Below are positions 6,829-9,681 of a stretch of 9,681 nucleotides of DNA, piece by piece. Made by a program: the position numbers and the translations under genes. The first letter of the stretch is position 1. Every line of letters begins with the position of its first letter. The notes below the pieces were generated by a model. The model was not told the DNA's origin. It saw only the letters and a program-made list of their open reading frames with translations, and searched no databases. Location of the stretch: NCBI GenBank assembly GCA_027451425.1, contig DAIDJH010000041.1, forward strand, positions 1 to 9,681. The letters run 5' to 3'. The stretch comes from Bdellovibrionales bacterium (GTDB taxonomy: Bacteria > Bdellovibrionota > Bdellovibrionia > Bdellovibrionales > UBA1609).

Positions 6829-7348
6829 TAATAACCTCGTTGGTCACGGCGAGTCTGCGCACGCCGTTTGTAATATGAAGAGATGAGAGTGTCGCGCCAG
6901 AAATGTTTTTTACGTCTTTACCGAGCTTGAGCGCGTTTTTCACCGTCTTGCCCACGAACTGAGAACGCCAGGCGGGCCGTCGCACTTCGCTCCCATAGGT
7001 TTCGCGATATTCAAGTACTTCTATGTCTTTGATTTTGCCGTCGCTCGTAAACCCGGCGGCTATAGTAATAAATTCGTGTTTACCAAGCACTTGATCGATA
7101 TAGACAACATCGCCCGAAGAATTGCGCCACATGATGAGTTTTTTACTGCGCACGTCTTCATCAGATAACTTTTCGATGAGCTTTACTTCATCATCAGTAA
7201 GAGTCGTCGAAGTTTTGGTCATCTTCATGCCGGGAAATATCACTTGCACCGCCTGCTCGGGAGTCATGTAAACTTCAGCGTGTGCCGTGAACGCAACGGT
7301 CGGCCCAAGTAAGGCAAGAAGGGCCAATTCGATTTTCGATGTGCGCAT
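6809..7348 (-). CDS. Secreted FMN-binding-domain protein
   Basis: This 179-residue protein carries a Sec signal peptide (cleavage near A24, TAHA/EV) and a C-terminal FMN-binding domain of the NqrC/RnfG type. The flavinylation motif is SGATLSS at 150-156; by analogy with NqrC, T153 would carry FMN as a phosphoester. The usual acidic residue three places before the Ser is K147 here; D145 lies two residues further upstream. YGSEVRRPAWRSQFVGK (118-134) fits the conserved loop before the motif. Only one flavin site is visible. The gene starts 18 bp after the barrel gene with AGGAGGG upstream, and its end overlaps the ApbE start. Role: periplasmic electron carrier between the membrane cytochrome and an unknown acceptor. 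Confidence 0.9.
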   Translation of the reverse strand: MRTSKIELALLALLGPTVAFTAHAEVYMTPEQAVQVIFPGMKMTKTSTTLTDDEVKLIEKLSDEDVRSKKLIMWRNSSGDVVYIDQVLGKHEFITIAAGFTSDGKIKDIEVLEYRETYGSEVRRPAWRSQFVGKTVKNALKLGKDVKNISGATLSSLHITNGVRRLAVTNEVISERHKQ

Positions 7349-7358
7349 ATCGGCGTCA

Positions 7359-7365
7359 CCCTCCT
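7359..7365 (-). promoter_or_regulatory. Ribosome binding site of the FMN-binding gene
   Basis: AGGAGGG on the minus strand, 10 bases before the ATG at 7348. The spacing is somewhat long but the match is strong. It lies within the 18-bp gap after the barrel gene stop. Confidence 0.7.
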
Positions 7366-7366
7366 C

Positions 7367-8317
7367 TTAAAATGGATGCCCTATTTTTAAACGAATGCCG
7401 TCCCATGTTGTGTGCTCGTCGCCGTAAAGCAAACCGCGATACTGTTCGTCCGCTTGATCCTGCACATATGTCATCGCGCCCAACTGCCGCAGTATTGTCA
7501 GCGTCGCGTACCATTTTTGTGTCGCATAGTGAACGTTCGGCCCCAAGAAAAAGGCCGAATGATCCTGCGCCGACTGCGCCAGCGTGTACCCACGAAATTC
7601 GTTGTGGTTTCTCCCCTCAACGCCGATTGACCAATTCGGGCGAAATCGATACGACGCCCCGAGATCCAGCTCTGCATAAGTTGCCGTCGACCACGCTCCA
7701 TTCGGCGGAGTGTTGTCGGTGAGTGGGTCAACAAGGTTGCTGTTCTGCTCGCGATCCGGCTCAACCCAAAGGTTTGCGGCGAAAATCAACATGTCGTCTA
7801 AATAATTTTTTTGGACAATCGCGCGATACTCGACGCTTTGTTCGTAGTAGCCAACTTCCGGCTCGACGTAGACGGCAAAACCCACGGGGTCGAGAAATGG
7901 ATTGAGAAAACGGTACATGAGCTCAAGTGACAGGCCATCGAAGCGTCCGGCTTCGTAGGGGCTGTTCGCATCGTGATACCATGGGATTTCAATGCCCTCT
8001 GTAAGGCCGCGCACGCTGTTGTGGTACTCGTCCGCAAACATGTAGTTGGCATAAAGACCAACTTGAAAATTATTTGTTACGCCGTATTCAATTTCAGAGT
8101 TCATGTCGATGTGATGAAAATACCCGTGCGCCTGACCCTCACGGTCAGTGATCCACTGCTCAAATTCATATTTACCTTTTGGCATCATGTCGGTCGTGTA
8201 AACGTAACCAAAGATGTCTTCACCGGCCTGCGCGCGCACCGCCGAGAATTGCAAACAGAGCCCCAAGGCCAGCGAGACTGCGACTTGCAAACAGTTCAAC
8301 CGTACAATTTTTCTCAT
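7367..8317 (-). CDS. DUF6662-like outer-membrane beta-barrel protein
   Basis: From the ATG at 8317 this is 316 residues with a Sec signal peptide ending around AQA/GED (near residue 32). The mature part is made of amphipathic strands with aromatic ends (YEFEQWITD, EIEYGVTNNFQVGLYANY, LSLELMYRF, AELDLGASYRFRPNWSIGVE) and long polar loops, and it ends in ...RLKIGHPF. A final Phe is the classical outer-membrane assembly signal. The fold is clear; the family name rests on recalled similarity. It is first in the operon, 18 bp ahead of the FMN-binding gene, so it probably serves the same redox system, for example as a pore or surface partner. No heme motif (CxxCH) is present, so it cannot itself be a cytochrome. 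The TTG at 8335 would add MCDRTP; neither start has a good ribosome site. Confidence 0.8.
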   Translation of the reverse strand: MRKIVRLNCLQVAVSLALGLCLQFSAVRAQAGEDIFGYVYTTDMMPKGKYEFEQWITDREGQAHGYFHHIDMNSEIEYGVTNNFQVGLYANYMFADEYHNSVRGLTEGIEIPWYHDANSPYEAGRFDGLSLELMYRFLNPFLDPVGFAVYVEPEVGYYEQSVEYRAIVQKNYLDDMLIFAANLWVEPDREQNSNLVDPLTDNTPPNGAWSTATYAELDLGASYRFRPNWSIGVEGRNHNEFRGYTLAQSAQDHSAFFLGPNVHYATQKWYATLTILRQLGAMTYVQDQADEQYRGLLYGDEHTTWDGIRLKIGHPF

Positions 8318-8320
8318 AGG

Positions 8321-8334
8321 TGTGCGATCGCACA
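8321..8334. promoter_or_regulatory. 14-bp perfect palindrome, candidate operator
   Basis: TGTGCGATCGCACA is a perfect palindrome ending 3 bp before the ATG at 8317. It overlaps the predicted -10 box and start point of the redox operon, the place where a repressor would block transcription. Its TGTG-N6-CACA spacing differs from the CRP site (TGTGA-N6-TCACA). Confidence 0.5.
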
Positions 8335-8360
8335 ATCTTTCACGGGCTCGCCCGCGTCAA
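8332..8360 (-). promoter_or_regulatory. Candidate promoter of the four-gene redox operon
   Basis: On the minus strand TTGACG (8355-8360) is followed after 17 bp by GATTGT (8332-8337). The -35 box is good, the -10 box weak (3 of 6). Transcription would start around 8325, leaving a leader under 10 bases, which fits the missing ribosome site. The spacer contains the inverted repeat CGGGC-N2-GCCCG (8343-8354). Confidence 0.4.
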
Positions 8361-8399
8361 TTGTCGTACCGGAACGGACTCTAAATGAACACCAATTGC

Positions 8400-8422
8400 A
8401 AAAACGAGTGGCGCAGCCGCTC
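8400..8422 (-). terminator. Terminator of the isocitrate dehydrogenase / DUF6671 unit
   Basis: On the minus strand GAGCGGC and GCCACTC form a 7-bp stem with one C-A mismatch and a 3-nt loop, followed by G and five T. It lies about 40 bp after the DUF6671 stop and upstream of the redox-operon promoter. Confidence 0.55.
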
Positions 8423-8459
8423 TAGCCGAATACCTCTCGGGCCGCACAAATGAATTCTG

Positions 8460-9338
8460 TTACGGATTACAATATTCGCATTCCTCTTCGTCCACCGATG
8501 AGATTCCATCTGGTCTTGGCTTTATTTCTTTATGCTGGCAGGCCGCACACTGATAAATCACTTGCATATGGATACGACTTGGCTCACCACACGCTTGACA
8601 AGGAAGACCCGGCACTCCGTCGACAATCTTGAAGCCGGGATAGTCGCAGCTTGGACATAGACACTTCAACGCGCTGACCAGCTTTTCACCGGCGGATATG
8701 ATGGCCCGCTGTCGCGTGGGATTATGTTGCGCCCTCAAATCCGTGGCTATTACAACTCGCCCGTTTTCTGCCGTCATGAACGCATCAAGTATCGCCTGCT
8801 CGACTTGATCTTGCGCATGTAATCCTTTGAAAATAGGGCTGTGGCTCTCTGCTGGTCGAATAAGTACGCCATGGCTTGGAAATTGATTTTGTTTGAGAAA
8901 TACCCTGAAGTCGTCGCGCGGACCCATTTCTATTTTGTCGTGAACGACATCGGTGGAAATATATTCCTCATAAATTTCAGCTCCCCGTTCGGCATCGTAA
9001 AACAGAAGGGCTTCAAGGTCCGATTGGATAAAATGAATTTGGGGATGTGGTCCAAAGCTGCCTTCGCTTGCTAAAAAAAATCGCTCGCCAGGCCGTGATC
9101 TTCTCGCCAAATTTATTTTAGCCCTTAAGGTGTCCCGAACTGAATTTTTTCTTTGAATTTCTCCAGAAAATGTCCCTAAAGAATCGGTGTCAACCGGGGC
9201 CGAAACCACCTTCATTCCAATCTGCTCAAAAAGACCGGAAAGAAGTTTTTCCTTCTCATGCTTTGTTGCAAATAGAACCGTTTGCCCACTAAAGGGATGC
9301 TTATTGCCCTTGTCCAAGCGAGAAGCCTCTTTCGCCAT
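8460..9338 (-). CDS. DUF6671 family protein with C-terminal zinc-ribbon cysteines
   Basis: The 292-residue protein matches my memory of DUF6671, a family of unknown function: an N-terminal VLFATKHEKEKLL (21-33), DTDSLGTFSGEIQR (50-63), SEGSFGPHP (91-99), STD (128-130) and ATDLRAQHNPTRQ (198-210). The C-terminal 70 residues hold four CxxC pairs (C228/C231, C247/C250, C264/C267, C287/C290), enough for two zinc sites. No signal peptide is present, so it is cytoplasmic. The first 90 residues recall the HAM1/YjjX nucleotide-triphosphatase layout (see findings). The ATG at 9338 overlaps isocitrate dehydrogenase by 38 bp but has no ribosome site; the in-frame TTG at 9317 has AAAGAGG 8 bp upstream and would remove seven unconserved residues. 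It is probably co-transcribed with isocitrate dehydrogenase. Confidence 0.8.
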   Translation of the reverse strand: MAKEASRLDKGNKHPFSGQTVLFATKHEKEKLLSGLFEQIGMKVVSAPVDTDSLGTFSGEIQRKNSVRDTLRAKINLARRSRPGERFFLASEGSFGPHPQIHFIQSDLEALLFYDAERGAEIYEEYISTDVVHDKIEMGPRDDFRVFLKQNQFPSHGVLIRPAESHSPIFKGLHAQDQVEQAILDAFMTAENGRVVIATDLRAQHNPTRQRAIISAGEKLVSALKCLCPSCDYPGFKIVDGVPGLPCQACGEPSRIHMQVIYQCAACQHKEIKPRPDGISSVDEEECEYCNP

Positions 9339-9681
9339 TGAACAAATAGAGATTTTCGGTCTTTATAACGTCGACCTCATTTTCAACTAACGCCTTGAGG
9401 AGCTCCCACTGTGTCGCCTGGCGATGCGCTTCGCTGTTTTTTGTTACAAATCGGCACCGCCAGTGATCCGTACAAAATGTTTCATCAAACCCATTCGGCC
9501 AAACCTTAACTCCACGGTTGGTTATCATCTGAAGTTCAACTGGAAGTTTTTTTGCCGCATGAATCAGTTTTTCCGCCAATACTGCGGGCCGCCTGTTGTC
9601 TTCGTGTACGAACACATCTACGCCTACATACTCTTTTCTTTCGGCCTTATGCCCTGCTTTTTTTATATAGCTGAGCACCAG
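9301..9681 (-). CDS. icd: NADP-dependent isocitrate dehydrogenase, C-terminal part
   Basis: The frame enters from the right edge and gives the last 126 residues. The stretches DVFVHEDNRRPAVLAEKL, LPVELQMITNRGVKVWP and FDETFCTDHWRCRFV match the C-terminal extension of long-form isocitrate dehydrogenases of the Thermus thermophilus and Rickettsia type (compare ISNRGTKVYP and DHYRCRF there), ending in a conserved-looking GFSLGQGQ. The enzyme oxidises isocitrate to 2-oxoglutarate in the TCA cycle; the catalytic domain lies outside the window. The E. coli Icd form lacks this extension. The stop lies inside the DUF6671 gene. Confidence 0.8.
   Translation of the reverse strand: MVLSYIKKAGHKAERKEYVGVDVFVHEDNRRPAVLAEKLIHAAKKLPVELQMITNRGVKVWPNGFDETFCTDHWRCRFVTKNSEAHRQATQWELLKALVENEVDVIKTENLYLFNGERGFSLGQGQ
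9326..9332 (-). promoter_or_regulatory. Ribosome site pointing to an alternative DUF6671 start
   Basis: AAAGAGG on the minus strand lies 8 bases before an in-frame TTG at 9317, whereas the ATG at 9338 has no purine-rich site. This suggests translation may begin at the TTG. Confidence 0.4.

Noticed and set aside
8321..8334. CRP/FNR site or cyanobacterial HIP1 element
   Set aside because: The half-site spacing (TGTG-N6-CACA) does not fit CRP, and the FNR core TTGAT-N4-ATCAA is absent. GCGATCGC is the HIP1 octamer, but it occurs here singly and nothing else suggests a cyanobacterium.
7973..8425. 150-codon open frame on the plus strand
   Set aside because: It is antisense to the barrel gene, which has a clear signal peptide and C-terminal Phe; the antisense product shows no domain.
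1..9681. Mobile element, CRISPR array, tRNA or defence system
   Set aside because: No transposase or integrase, no repeat arrays, no tRNA-like cloverleaf and no nuclease or toxin-antitoxin motifs were seen.

Overview
The window reads as an ordinary chromosomal stretch of a Gram-negative bacterium. It is rich in exported proteins: two lipoproteins with clear lipoboxes, three or four Sec-type secreted proteins and one outer-membrane barrel. The gene style (many small secreted proteins of unknown function, AGGAGG-type ribosome sites, a Thermus/Rickettsia-type long isocitrate dehydrogenase, mid-range GC) would fit a Bdellovibrio-like organism (Bdellovibrionota), but no marker gene here proves the lineage. 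I see no tRNA, rRNA, CRISPR array, insertion sequence or phage gene.

Layout. On the minus strand, positions 1-136 hold the 5' end of a secreted protein and 319-816 a small secreted protein with two cysteines and its own terminator (253-290). On the plus strand, 1027-2547 encodes an organophosphate:phosphate antiporter-type MFS transporter and 2733-4058 a large serine-rich lipoprotein. Facing the latter on the minus strand is a DedA-family membrane protein (4067-4714). A second lipoprotein (4802-5581) lies on the plus strand and runs head-on into a four-gene minus-strand operon.

That operon (8317 down to 5573) is the most interesting part of the window. In transcription order it encodes a DUF6662-like outer-membrane barrel, a secreted FMN-binding-domain protein, a short ApbE-type FMN transferase and a four-helix, histidine-rich b-type cytochrome-like membrane protein. 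The genes are 18 bp apart or overlap by 20 and 4 bp, so they are probably translated together. Read as a pathway, an inner-membrane cytochrome would pass electrons to a covalently flavinylated periplasmic protein loaded by ApbE, with the barrel as the outer-membrane partner. The promoter appears to carry a 14-bp perfect palindrome over the -10/start region, which suggests repressor control.

The right end (minus strand) holds the C-terminal part of NADP-dependent isocitrate dehydrogenase, overlapping a DUF6671 protein with four CxxC pairs. A terminator candidate follows at 8400-8422. Compact 3' ends are a theme: the 4802-5581 lipoprotein overlaps its convergent neighbour by 9 bp, and its terminator lies inside that neighbour's coding sequence.
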